Shown piece after piece: positions 1 through 11,100 of a stretch of DNA of 64,000 nucleotides. Origin of the DNA: Romanomermis culicivorax (Eukaryota > Nematoda > Enoplea > Mermithida > Mermithidae); contig CAWUHX010000005.1 of NCBI GenBank assembly GCA_963922205.1, positions 1,736,001 to 1,800,000 of the forward strand, given 5' to 3'. A program made the position numbers and the translations under genes. The stretch's first letter is position 1; every line of letters begins with the position of its first letter. The notes under the pieces were generated by a model. The model searched no databases. It saw only the letters and a list, made by a program, of their open reading frames with translations, and had not been told where the DNA came from.

Positions 1-93
1 CTTGCTAGAATATAAAATGTATGATAACATTGTCCATTTAAAAACATTCTTTCAATAAAACAAATTGTGCATGAAAATTTTATTTTTTTATGA

Positions 94-495
94 TCAGTTG
101 AAAAATACATTGTCAACTACATCATCAGGAATTTCATCTTCAATGCAATATACTATTTGTCCGACCAATGTGGCGATTTCCTTTTGTGTATACATGTACA
201 ACATTTCCTTTGCTGGAATCCCCATCATTTCGAACAGTCGAACGCTAACCATTTCAGTTGACCTTTCAAAGTTTGCAATCATCTGCCAGATATATTTTCC
301 AAAGAATTCTTCACCATTTTCTTCAGATGAGTTTTCCGATTTTTCAAGGTACCATACACTGAAGTCAACTGATATACCTGGCCAAAATTTCTTACCAAGT
401 ATGGACACCATTTTTTTGTGGTCCAGCTTGTTGATTTGCTTTAAGGTATAAACATATAACCTGATACTTGTGACAAAGTATTTCAAGCTTTCCAT
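94..495 (-). CDS. Unrecognised acidic ORF, 133 aa
   Basis: An ATG-initiated 133-codon frame with no internal stop, third in a row of three open frames on this strand. I do not recognise the family. The protein begins MESLKYF, has a mixed-charge middle (EKSENSSEENGEEFF) and an acidic C-terminus (IEDEIPDD). No signal peptide, membrane segment or zinc ligands are visible. Its central part (FGKYIWQMIANF) and C-terminal part align loosely with the ORF at 636-1055 (VAQYINKLLLNQ), which suggests a diverged tandem pair. Being open in a region full of broken elements is mild evidence for coding. It could be an accessory gene of the retroelement whose RNase H fragment lies upstream at 1182-1508, a host gene, or chance. 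Confidence 0.4.
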   Translation of the reverse strand: MESLKYFVTSIRLYVYTLKQINKLDHKKMVSILGKKFWPGISVDFSVWYLEKSENSSEENGEEFFGKYIWQMIANFERSTEMVSVRLFEMMGIPAKEMLYMYTQKEIATLVGQIVYCIEDEIPDDVVDNVFFN

Positions 496-635
496 AACTA
501 TCTCTTATGGTTGTTCCATGGAGTGTCTATAAAATAATTATGAAAATATGAATAGTCCATTACAAAGATATGAAATATTGCACAAGCTATAATTTTAAAG
601 TTAATTACAAGAACTATTTATACATAAATATTTAT

Positions 636-1055
636 TCAGGCCTCAGTATTTCCATAGTAGAAACTGATTTCATCATCAGTCACTAGAATCTCCAATGGTT
701 CCTCAAACTCTTCATCAACCAACTTTTTTATCAATTCTTGTGTCTGCTCATTGTTGTAGTTGTATATCCAGTCCATTTGATGGACAAAGCTGAACATATT
801 GAATATGATGTTTGCCCTCAAACTTGGGGACAAATCTTGATTCAAAAGCAACTTGTTGATATACTGAGCAACTGCCTCAGTGCCCCATTGTTGGCCATAT
901 TGCTGGTTATAGCTGTCTATTGTTTCACTTGAAACCATTTGAATGAATGTCCCTTTTATCATCTTGTGAATATACCAATCATCACGATCTTGCATATCTC
1001 TTATATGCAAACAGGATGCAATTATAAAATTTATAAGCTTAATATGATTTTCCAT
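636..1055 (-). CDS. Unrecognised acidic ORF, 139 aa
   Basis: An ATG-initiated 139-codon frame, stop-free, about 140 bp upstream of the 94-495 ORF on the same strand and about 127 bp downstream of the 1182-1508 ORF. I see no known domain. The protein is hydrophilic and probably helical, with an acidic C-terminus (KKLVDEEFEEPLE). It shares length, charge pattern and a loose core motif (YI-x-K/Q-L/M-L/I-x-N, then an L-I/V-K/G-K/Q run) with the ORF at 94-495, so the two may be tandem paralogues. No promoter or splice signal is clear. Function unknown. Confidence 0.4.
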   Translation of the reverse strand: MENHIKLINFIIASCLHIRDMQDRDDWYIHKMIKGTFIQMVSSETIDSYNQQYGQQWGTEAVAQYINKLLLNQDLSPSLRANIIFNMFSFVHQMDWIYNYNNEQTQELIKKLVDEEFEEPLEILVTDDEISFYYGNTEA

Positions 1056-1181
1056 TTTTCTAAAAATGTATATACCTTTATGAATACAATAAGTATAGAT
1101 ACATATTACTCCTCTTCACTCAAGGTATTATAAAAATATCTATACTATTAGTTTACAATATGTACAATTAAAGTAAGCAGA

Positions 1182-1508
1182 TTACAACTGCTTATCACTA
1201 TACTTTTGAACTCTTCTCTTCCTCTTTTTGAATGTAGAGAGAAGAGTACACATGATTTGTATTATCATTGGTGCAAACATTATAATGATAACAACTAGCA
1301 ATATTGCAATTATCACTGTGACTATAGTTAACCTAGGTATAGTGATTTCTTTCATAGGAGCTAATCGATTCTTTGAGTATATCAGATCACTTTCTTTTGA
1401 ACCATCTTCTGTGGTTATCACTAAATATACTGCTGCTGCATAAGCTAATTTGGACGCATTTTTGGTGATTTTGGTGATTTCACCCTCTAGGATAGAAAGA
1501 TTTGTCAA
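1182..1508 (-). pseudogene. BEL/Pao RNase H fragment joined to a membrane segment
   Basis: A 108-codon open frame without an ATG start. Residues about 18-60 match the RNase H region of BEL/Pao Pol (ASKLAYAAAVYL, then LIYSKNRLAPMKEITIPRL), a highly recognisable block of that superfamily. Where Pol should continue after 'IPRLE', the frame instead enters a strongly hydrophobic stretch (about residues 61-90) and a basic tail (KKRKRRVQKY). The first dozen residues come from a 48-bp sequence repeated at 3738-3783 in the BEL leader. The frame is therefore a mosaic: leader fragment, RNase H fragment, and a membrane-anchor-like piece that could be the end of an envelope-type gene. Most likely a rearranged retroelement remnant rather than a working gene. 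Confidence 0.6.
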
Positions 1509-1516
1509 AAGTAGTG
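1466..1516 (+). repeat. Direct repeat shared with BEL leader (3733-3783)
   Basis: The motif ggtgatttcaccctctagg...gatttgtcaaaagtag occurs here and again at about 3733-3783 with few differences. The two copies bracket the tandem array and the BEL leader, as expected for a duplication or recombination between retroelement ends. Confidence 0.8.
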
Positions 1517-1518
1517 AT

Positions 1519-3075
1519 ATATGCTGCTCAAAAACTGTTTGATAGAGATAGAGATAAAGGGCTTGGTCTATGAAACCACTAAGTGTTCGTTACAATGAAG
1601 TTAAGCTTCTCTTCTCTATTTCCTCTCACTGTTTAAAGGCATTTGGTGAAATAAAAACATGACCAAATATGTCTAGAAAGTGTCATTTGTAAATCCCTAT
1701 ATTTTTTTCGGAAAAAAGATAGAGATGAAACATAAAAAAAAATTGTGATTCTAATGAAGCAGATTAAACCTAAAAGTACAGAAAAATAGTAAAAATCAAG
1801 GTTCAAATAGAATTGTTGCTGATGGAATCAAAGTTCATAATTTATCATATGAATGAAACTCACATGTGGGCAACTTCCTGGCATTAATGTTTATGATTCT
1901 ACCTACATGAGCTTTCATGACTACACTGGAACTAGACTCTACCTGGAATCAAAACCTTGTACACAAACTCAGGCTTTCTGCTACAATGTATCAAACATTC
2001 AAACAACAAAATAGAAATTGGTAATATAAACATATGCTGTTCAAAAACTGTTTGATAGAGATAGAGATAAAGGGCTTGGTCTAACAAACCATTAAGTGTT
2101 CATTACAATAAAGTTAAGCTTCTCTTCTCTAATTCCTCTCACCTTTTAAAGGCACTCAGTGAAACAAAAACATGACCAAATATGTCTAGAAAGTGTCATT
2201 TGTAAATCCCTATATTTCTTTTTTCAGAAAAAAGATAAAGATGAAACATAAAAAAAAAAATTGTGATTCTGATGAAGCAGATTAAACCTAAAAGTACAGA
2301 AAAATAGTAAAAATCAAGGGTCAAATAGAATTGTTGCTGATGGAATCAAAGTTCATAATTTATTATATGAATGAAACTCACATGTGGGCAACTTCCTGGC
2401 ATTAATGTTTATGATTCTACCTACATGAGCTTTCATGACTACACTGGAACTAGACTCTACCTGGAGCCAAAACCTTGTACACAAACTCAGGCTTTCTGCT
2501 ACAATGTATCAAACATTCAAACAACAAAATAGAAATTGGTAATATAAACATATGCTGTTCAAAAACTGTTTGATAGAGATAGAGATAAAGGGCTTGGTCT
2601 ATGAAACCACTAAGTGTTCATTACAATAAAGTTAAGCTTCTCTTCTCTAATTCCTCTCACCTTTTAAAGGCACTCAGTGAAACAAAAACATGACCAAATA
2701 TGTCTAGAAAGTGTCATTTGTAAATCCCTATATTTCTTTTTTTCAGAAAAAAGATAAAGATGAAACATAAAAAAAATTGTGATTCTGATGAAGCAGATTG
2801 AACCTAAAAGTACAGAAAAATAGTAAAAATCAAGGGTCAAATAGAATTGTTGCTGATGGAATCAAAGTTCATAATTTATTATATGAATGATACTCACATG
2901 TGGGCAACTTCCTGGCATTAATGTTTATGATTCTCCCTACATGAGCTTTCATGACAACACTGGAACTAGACTCTACCTGGAGCAAAAACCTTGTACATAA
3001 ACTCAGGTTTTCTGCTGCAATGTATCAAACATTCAAACAACAAAATAGAAATTGGTGATACAAACATATGCTGTT
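1519..3075 (+). repeat. Three tandem units of about 515 bp
   Basis: The motif atatgctgytcaaaaactg recurs near 1519, 2032 and 2549, and its first bases recur near 3065, giving three head-to-tail units of about 513-518 bp. The units differ by only a few substitutions and by the length of A or T runs. A diverged partial copy lies at 57155-57610. No coding frame is visible. The units could be a satellite or a retroelement leader/LTR array. The last unit runs straight into the TGTTGCGG start of the BEL leader. Confidence 0.85.
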
Positions 3076-3786
3076 GCGGATAATCGCAAGTTTCTTGTGA
3101 ATTGTCATAACTTTATATTATTAAATGTAAATCAGCTTTTGCTGATGTCATGCTTTTACTTTCAAGCAACAACTGCATACTAAAATATGTAAAAAAGGTT
3201 TGCCATGATGTAATTTCTTGTTCTTGCATTAATGGAGCATTATACCAAGAAAACCAAATTTCAATGAAGCAAAATATGTCGTCAGCTTGATACAACTTGA
3301 CCAGAACAACAGAATTTTGTGACGTCTCATAATAGTGTGATTTAAATTGTCTTAAAGTGTTTTTAATGGATTTGCTGTATAAACACTCGTGTTTTTGGCA
3401 TGTTCATTCATTCCTTAAATTTACTTGAATTTCTTCTTATATTCTTTTGTATTATCTCCTGACTATATAGTCAGAAGGTCATATTACTATCGTGTTATGG
3501 TCGACTGCTTTGTATTCACTATATTATTGTATACTAATTGTATTGGCGAACCTTTCATCAGTATTGTATGAATAAATTTGAGTTTATCTTTAAAGTAGTT
3601 TTGTATCTTTATTGGTCATAAACCCCTGTACTATTCCATAGGTGTGAATTGTCAAGTATTCAGGAGTTTTATCAATAGAGGTTGGCACCCTCAAAGTCTC
3701 TTTTATCGTTACTCTCTGAACCCACTAGAGCAAAAGGTGATTTCACCCTCTAGGATAGAGAGATTTGTCAAAAGTAGCGATAAAAA
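3072..3786 (+). mobile_element. Probable BEL/Pao 5' LTR and leader
   Basis: The sequence begins TGTTGCGGATAATCGC, carries an AATAAA-type signal near 3570, and leads to TTGGCACCC motifs at 3682 and 3787 (the second followed by TTGGCGGGG), which resemble primer-binding sites. The gag gene of a BEL element starts about 215 bp further on. The exact LTR end is uncertain because two PBS-like motifs exist and there is no second LTR to compare. Confidence 0.5.
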
Positions 3787-4001
3787 TTGGCACCCTTGGC
3801 GGGGAATCAGATCAAACTAGAGTAACCCTGTTTATATATTGTGAAGGTAGTTGGACACAGTTTATTTTTTAGTACTGGTAAAAGGAATATAGAGTCCACT
3901 CGTCATACATAGTGGTATATAGAGTCCTCAATCAGGTACATAGTTATTGTCCACTAGCTCAAGTTTATTATTGTGTAACAGTGGTTAATATTTCAGTGCA
4001 T

Positions 4002-5069
4002 ATGAATATGACTGATAAATTTGTGTCATGATCTGTCCCCATAAGGCAGTTAATAGATGCTATTCAAGACAATTTATTAACATATATACAAGAAGTTGGT
4101 GATTTGCCAGACTTCTATACTGATAAAAGTTTATCAAATGAGGAAAAATGTCTTGAGTTACAAAATATAGTTTATATAAAGAAAAATTTGTTGAGTAAAG
4201 TAAATCATTCTATGTGTGCTCTAGAGGCACAACAGATGCAATGGGATAACTTGCAGAGGTCTCTCACAAATGAGGACCTGAATAAAGAGTTAGAAATTTA
4301 TTCAGAGTATTGTTCAAGAAATCCCAGTTTTGTTCAATAGATAATTGAAGGTAGAGAATCAGCTTTCACTTCAGAGTCACAGATTGAGGAAGTCAAGGAC
4401 TTGCTCATGAGACTGAGTGGAACTTGAACTGTACCAGGGATATCAAATAGTGATCCTCTGGTTTCACACAATAGTAATAGTCATCCTCAATGGGACAGTC
4501 TAAGGATTCAGTTACCAAAATTACAACTTCCAATTTTTTATGGTGATCCATTGAAATGGATTGAGTTTTGGGATGCCTTTGAAGCTGCGGTTCATAGGCA
4601 AGATATCCCACCAGTGCAAAAATACAGTTACCTCCTCAGTAATTTAAGAGGTAGTGCCTATAAGGCAATAGAAGGCATTGCAGTTACCAATGCAACATAC
4701 AATGATGCAATTGAAATTTTGAAAAATAGATTTGGTGATAATAAGGTCATCAAGAGAGGACTACATTCTCAATTAAAAGCCTTATCAAAGTTCAGTAGTA
4801 GAACTATTGACCTAAGGCATACTCTCGAGAACATAGAAAGAACAACTAGACAATTGAAAAGTCTAAGAGAAGATTTAGAGCAACCAGCTTTAATGATGCT
4901 CATTTTGGAAAAATTACCAACTGATATCTTAATAAAGTTGGGTGAAATGAAGCCTGCCCATAAAGAGTGGACAGTTGATCTGCTTAGTCATAATTTAAAT
5001 GAAATTATAAGAAATAAGGAAGAAGCTTACCAAATTTTGACATCAAACTATTCTTATCCCTTGATGTAA
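4002..5069 (+). pseudogene. gag: BEL/Pao gag (DUF1759 family), broken
   Basis: One reading frame runs from ATG codons at 4002/4008 to about 5055, broken by a TGA near 4026, a TAG at 4338-4340 and a TGA near 4425. The core matches the DUF1759 capsid region of BEL/Pao Gag: LPKLQLPIFYGDPLKWIEFW, then FEAAVHRQDIPPVQKYSYLL and GSAYKAIEGI, followed by a helical region. Upstream (residues about 35-110) is the helical N-terminus usual in these polyproteins. The frame is cut off at about 5055, where copy A of the R element begins, so protease, RT and integrase are missing. The last few residues before the stop at 5069 come from the R sequence. The TGA near 4026 (VS-stop-SVP) may derive from CGA. Confidence 0.85.
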
Positions 5070-6151
5070 TATATAGTGCATTTTTTCATAAAAATTTTCC
5101 ATGATTATTGAGCACTGTACAGATTATGCCTGCTTTACTTTATCAAAAAAAATTTTACATTCTCAACATGAAAAAATAGAGTTCAAATATAAATATTCGA
5201 AAAATTGATCTTCCAATGTGAGTATCCTCTCATTCGTGGATAATTAGGCAACATTTTGCATGTTTAACATTGTTTTTTCTTATCTTCTAATGATTTTTTA
5301 TATCCTCAGCAATGTCCACCTGATATTTCTCACCAGAGGTATTGAATTCTTCCGAGAACTTGTCTTTAAACACATTTGGAACAGAGGTATTTTGCACATG
5401 ATAATAACAAAGTTGGTAAACAATTGAAGAATTAGAAAAATTCAGAAGAACATGTTAGAAACATATTTCAATGAAACCTTTATTCAAAATAGACTAAATT
5501 TACAGCTGTGTCCACCAAATTTCTTAACTCTCATTAAAGAATTGGCCAGGTGCAAAAAAAACTGCTGAAAGAGCAGAAAAATTCAGCAACAAGAAGGGGG
5601 AATATGATTTTCTCAATGCAGAATACATTTCATGACTGAGAAATGTCAATGTTTTTGATGCAGTTCAAAAGTGTGAAATAATGCATCCTAAAATATCTTT
5701 CTAGGATGTCTAGATAAAAAGATACAACACTTCAAACAGAAGTATATATTTTATTGGACAAGTATTCACAAATGAGTGATGGTTACAGTTTAAATTATGG
5801 ATTTCACAGACAGAGGCAGCACTTCATTCTGGATTTCACAATCTAATAAGCATGGGCTAACAAAATGGAAAAATAAATTGTAGCTAAAATGCAGAAATAA
5901 TGTTTGAAGATCAAGGATAAAACCAATACTTACACTTACTGAAATGAAAATTGGGGAGTGATCTTTTCATAATCAGTGAAGATGAACATATGGCCCATGA
6001 CCACTTACATTCCTCATTGCAATTAATTATCACAATAGCCATGTGTCAAATTTCTAAAGGACACAACAAGTGTTTCTCCATCAATTTTGTTGTCAAAAAT
6101 TGTGAAATTTCCAGGCAGTGGACATTTTTAGGCCTAAGTTGACTCTCATAC

Positions 6152-6335
6152 CTCAGCCAGTCGAGCTGGAATATTGGTATGGATTTCAAACATACTAATG
6201 GATGAAATTCTGACAGTTGACCCTAGAATGTTTTCTATACCGAACATGTAGGCTGTAGGTCAGTTATTGGGAAGCTGACTGTCAAAATCTTGAACTCCTA
6301 ATTGGTGAGGTTGAGCTATGATGAGCTGCATTCAT
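6152..6335 (-). pseudogene. Conserved exon-like module of element R (first copy)
   Basis: On the minus strand an open block encodes VQDFDSQLPNN, then ENILGSTVRISSISMFEIHT and NIPARLAE, ending at a good splice donor (GAG then GTATGAG). The same module is repeated at 7352-7530 and recurs in copies B (23825-24000) and D (60960-61140, 62158-62340). Its protein-level conservation and donor site suggest an exon of a second gene carried by R. I do not recognise the domain. Confidence 0.5.
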
Positions 6336-6388
6336 TTCCTCAAGGCCATCGTGGTTATGAATGACTATGCCAACTAGGCAAAACACTT

Positions 6389-6590
6389 TCAATCTAATGA
6401 AACAAGAATATTATTTTGGGGAATTTTTATGAGGGCTCCACACATCACACAAACTTCAAACTGGGGTAAAAGATATGTGAAAAACGTTTTGTAAATATGA
6501 TAGCTGCAGGAGTCTTCAATTGAAATTCTAGCAGATAACTCTTTATAATGATCTTTTGCTCTGCATGAAACACTCACATCCTAAATGTAC
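6389..6590 (-). pseudogene. Conserved exon-like block of element R
   Basis: A frame with ELSARISIEDSCSYHIYKTF then LLPQFEVCVMCGALI follows an acceptor-like TTTAG at about 6590. The same frame is kept in copy B (24097-24285) and copy D (61206-61400), with mostly conservative changes, which supports past coding. Unknown domain with a C-x2-C pair (CVMC). Confidence 0.45.
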
Positions 6591-6883
6591 TCATCTTTCA
6601 AGTATGTTGAAAAAGGTATTTCGCTCATTTCCTCTCTTAACAAGTGATGATCAGCCATCTTGAACTAAGTGATGTAATCATTTTACTGTATGATTAATTT
6701 TCAGTCAAATAATTTTGCTCTTGACATGATAGTTTGCATGGTGAATGAATTCAAAGCTCTGTTGTTTCCTCCTCAATTAGAATTAAGCTCTTTCCTCTCG
6801 ATCTTAAGAGTGATTAAAATAATTGTATGAATATGATTCTAAGGCAAAAGTAACAGGCTGATCTCCCGCACACTCCTCTGGCT

Positions 6884-7084
6884 TCAAAGGTTGTTGTGAA
6901 AAAGAAATGTTTTCCAGGCTAAATGATGAAGTTTGTATTGCTCGACAGTTTTGCTACCTCTTGGTATTTCTACTTGGGGGCTGAATTCATAGTAGCAATC
7001 TTCATTATCCATATTCAGCACATCAATCTCCAGCATTTCTAGCTCTTGATATGGAATGGAGTTCAAGAGATAAAGAGAGTTCAA
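6884..7084 (-). pseudogene. Conserved exon-like block of element R
   Basis: A 66-codon frame (LYLLNSIPYQELEMLEIDVL then FSPQVEIPRGSKTVEQYKLH) that is kept in copy D (61562-61894), where an overlapping frame extends further, and as a remnant in copy C (57625-57823). The substitutions between A and D look protein-conserving. Unknown function; probably part of the same spliced gene as the neighbouring blocks. Confidence 0.45.
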
Positions 7085-7351
7085 ATATTTATGATTATGG
7101 TTATTATTGTCAATATGTCTGTCAATCTTATTTGGGATAACAGCTGTGAAATGATCTCCATTTTAGAAATTTGGAATAATGGGTTGACAATTAAAATTTT
7201 TCACAATTGAACAGATGAACTGCTTCAAGAAATGAATATATTGGGCGCAAACCATGCATCAATGTACTATTCTAATATTCTGAAGTAGGTGGGCCAGTTA
7301 CTCAAATTGAGAATATAGTATTTGAACGAAAACAAAACAAAAACTCTTGTA

Positions 7352-7530
7352 CCTCAGCCGGTCAAGCTAGAATATTGGTATGGATTTTAAACACACTAGT
7401 AGATGAAATTCTGACAGTTAACCCTAGAATGTTTTCTCCATTGAACATGTAGGCTTGAGGTCAGTTATCTGCAATCTGACTGTCAAAATATTGATTTCCT
7501 CATTGGTGAGAGTGAGCTACGATCAGCATA
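7352..7530 (-). pseudogene. Second copy of the exon-like module of element R
   Basis: About 180 bp that duplicate 6152-6335 at roughly 1.2 kb distance: MFNGENILGLTVRISSTSVF followed by HTNILARPAE and a donor-like GAG/GTACAAG. Because copy D has the same pair at the same spacing, the duplication predates the spread of R. Confidence 0.5.
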
Positions 7531-8189
7531 TTGCACTATTCATCAATGTAGCATTTTCGACAATGCTGCATATAATGCTAAAAATTAGAAAATTCCGCCT
7601 TTTTCATTTGCTGAGCCTTGAATAATTAAGCTTTTCATTAGGTTATTGCTATAGATTATAGTTTCTGAAGGAGCAATTCTTTAGCTTCAAAAATATGTAA
7701 AATATGCTACATGTATATATCGAAGTTCTATTGTCACTTTTTGATTAAACTATTGTAACTTTACTTTTTATACCATTATAAGATCACTTTTTGCCTCTGT
7801 TGCTGGTCAGTTTTTCAGGCAACAAATTTGATTGGTTTGTCCCATCACTGAGGTTGTTACAGATTCAGAAAGAGGGAACTCTGGCAAATTTTATTATTAG
7901 ATGAATTTTTGATTTGTCACTTTTAGGATAAAGTGTTTTAGATCATTCAAAATTGGACTAACCCCACCCCTTTCAGTATAAGGTAGGGGCTATGCATGTC
8001 ATTCCTTCAAGTGTATGTCTATTACGTAAGTATAGCTTAAATGGAACCTGTTCAAAATAATACAGATTGCAATGGGTAGTGGGTGTATGTGGAAGATGTA
8101 CTAGCATGTCTTATAAACAGGCTGCAAAAAATCAATTAATTTTTAACAAGCAGACAAAAATTTTTACCCTGCCAATGGGTTAAGAACCA

Positions 8190-11100
8190 TCAATTATCAC
8201 CTTCAAAATTCTTGGGAAAAAGAGCTAGCATGTTGGATATGTGGTGCTGTAACAGTTGGGTAATTGCAATCTGCAAATTTTTGTTGGTGCAACAGAAATA
8301 TTTTGTTATTGTCACGTCATTAAATTCTTCAAACAGTTCCTGGCAATACGGCCATAAAGCACCATGGCTGCTCAAAAAAATGGAAAAATGGTTCCCATAA
8401 ATGCTTAATAAATTCAGTGCTAAATGCATAAATTCAGGGAGTAATATCTTTTTTTGGATAAATTACGCAAATCTTTCAGATCCAATTTCCGGCCTCCAAT
8501 GCAAATGACTCGATTTCTGCATCAGACCACAGGACTGGCTTTCGCTATTGCCTATAATGCTGCATAACTTGATTCCATAACAATTGTTTTAACATCAATT
8601 GACATTAATCCATCAAATTGTGCAATTTCCACCCATTTTTATTTTGAATTTGATATTAATGCTCCGACCCTTTTTTCTGCTTATAAGTTTAATTGCAGTT
8701 TTGAGTTGATTGATTCGTTCACAATTTGGAAGGTCCAAGAAGCTCTTGGACTAACAAATTAAACAGGGCATCAGTAACACTGAGAAACCAGTGAAAAATA
8801 TCAGGCACATGGTCATAAATGTCAATTGTGTCAAATATTCGTAATCATGAACAATTAAGCTTGTCTTTGTTATTTTTTGGCAAAGCTGATTTAAGTGTAA
8901 TTTTGGCAATGCTTTGTTTACTAACTTGCATATGGATGTTAGGTAAGTCATTTTTATGTCCATAACAGTAAACCCAGAGATGAGCTCCCATAAGGCTATC
9001 AAGTCGAAGCACAATTAAAGGAAATTTCATATGGCCTGCAATTCCAAATTTAATTCCAATCCATTTGTCACGTGCCGATGAATTTTGCCCAGGGTCACGT
9101 GATTTACATCATATTTTTCTATTATGTTTTTCACCACGTTTTGTTTGCACTAACTTACGTTAATTTTACATTCTGTTTTTATAAGTTATACATGCAATTT
9201 CTGTGTGTACTTTTTATGTTTTGTCTCTGTTTATTTGTCGCACTTTCATTTCTGTCAAGATTTGTTATTTTCGGTTGCACACATAGACTATGGTATGTAA
9301 CCCGCTAGTCAGAATTTCCGTTAAAGATAAGCTCTCCGAGCTCATCGCTGTAATTGGAGCACAACGTGCACCTCTTATCAGTAAAAACTAGCGACGTTTT
9401 GCAACATGAAACGCCTAGTTGGAAATTCTCACTAGATGATAATCGTATGTTGAGCATGTAGAGTGAAAACTCGTCCCAATGCTTAACATAGTGAACTGGA
9501 AAATGTCTATGTGACCATGTCCATCTTCTGCAACGATTTCTGCTGCAGAAGTTAGCTTGGGTGTGTCTTTGCTCCGCCCAAGGCGTACTGTAGATTACGG
9601 AACCCTTTAAAAGGGCCTGTTTCGTTAATTTTGCACTCATTTTTGGGCCTAAACCGTCTTCACCTGTTGATTGATAACCAACGTCACCTCCCCGAGGAAC
9701 GTTTTGATACTGTCATCCGCTGACTCGCATTTGCCTACCTTCTACGCTGAATCGCTTTCAGATTATCAAACCTGCTTCCCGGCAGTCTGCAGGACCCACA
9801 TTTGACCCTTGAACCCATCGCCCAGTGCCGAGTAATTTGAGAAGAGGATTTAGTGAATCTTCTCAGTGGTTATTATTGTTGAGGGTATATTTGTGGGAAT
9901 CCTCCTTAAGAAAGTTTTCCCTTGAGAGTACACTCAGTTGAGAAAACCCTCCAACCCTTAAGGTCAGGGCCAATTAGGGGATTCAGGTTGACAATCGGGT
10001 CACCTACAGTACGCCATCCCACGAATGGCACCATCCCTCATTCTCAGTGAATCAGGACTAGGGATTGCCACCCCTGACCTGGCTGTGTTGTCCATTATTC
10101 TACAGCTGAAGCCTTAGGACAAGGCCGAGGTACACCATAGGTTTACCTGTGGTAGTACCAGCTGGGTTAGGTTCCCGAAACAAACAACCTTATGGAGCCA
10201 TCCAACAGGGTCATGGCATGTCACTTGCAGTGTCATGGCCGTATTTCCTATGGGATATGGTATGGGTTTTCCCATCAATGTGACTGATCACCAATTCAGT
10301 TAATGTGACATGGCTCCCAGTTCGTTTAATGTGACACATTCAGAAAAAGTTGGAAGTTCAATTCCATTGTGTTGTAAAGTTTTAAGTTCTAACAAAATTG
10401 ATTCCATAGCATATGAAATAGTATCATAAGTCTCCTTCCCATCGAATAGAACAACCCAGTAAAGCTGACAGATCTCCTGTAATGCTAAGGGTGATTCTTC
10501 CAAAATGCTAATTGCAAAATTAACATGGCTATGCTTTCATCCAATTACAGTTTTGTCACCACTGAGTTTCAAATGCAGAGTTTTAGTACTAGACAAAAGT
10601 CGCCAGAATTCAGGATCATTTGATATCTTAAGCTTCATAAAATGGATTAAGCTCACTTCTGCATCACTGAGGTTTTCAATTGGCGAAATGTTCAGCTGTA
10701 AATTCATTTGATGCTGAAGAGATTTAATTTGCCATAATTTTGGTATTGGTATTGTTTCCGATAAATGCTGATAATCCTGATTAGACATCTTGATACTGTC
10801 CTTAAATCATGTAATTGCTAAAATATCAGCTGATTTTGCATCATAATGAAGTGATAGGAAATGAGCTCGGCCAGTAGTGCGTTCTCTCACTGTAATTGAT
10901 TCTACAATATATGGCCATTTCTCAGGCTGATGAGTAAGTTTTAAAGAATTGTGCCAAACTTTTCCAAGAAGTAAATGTCAATGTGCATGACTTTTTGCAG
11001 CAGAAACTACAATATTGGGCATTTTAATAGGTGATGAAAGTACAATAAACTGCCTTGGTGTGATTTCATATGAGTAAATTGTTAATTTCCAATTGCCCTT

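Noticed and set aside
8751..9014. 87-codon open frame with hydrophobic segments, repeated at 63610-63873
   Set aside because: It overlaps the transposase-like gene in another frame; conservation follows from the real gene.
9072..9308. Membrane-protein-like ORF of 78 codons
   Set aside because: Phe/Val/Leu-rich because of T-rich sequence in the CATT-flanked insertion; no family match.
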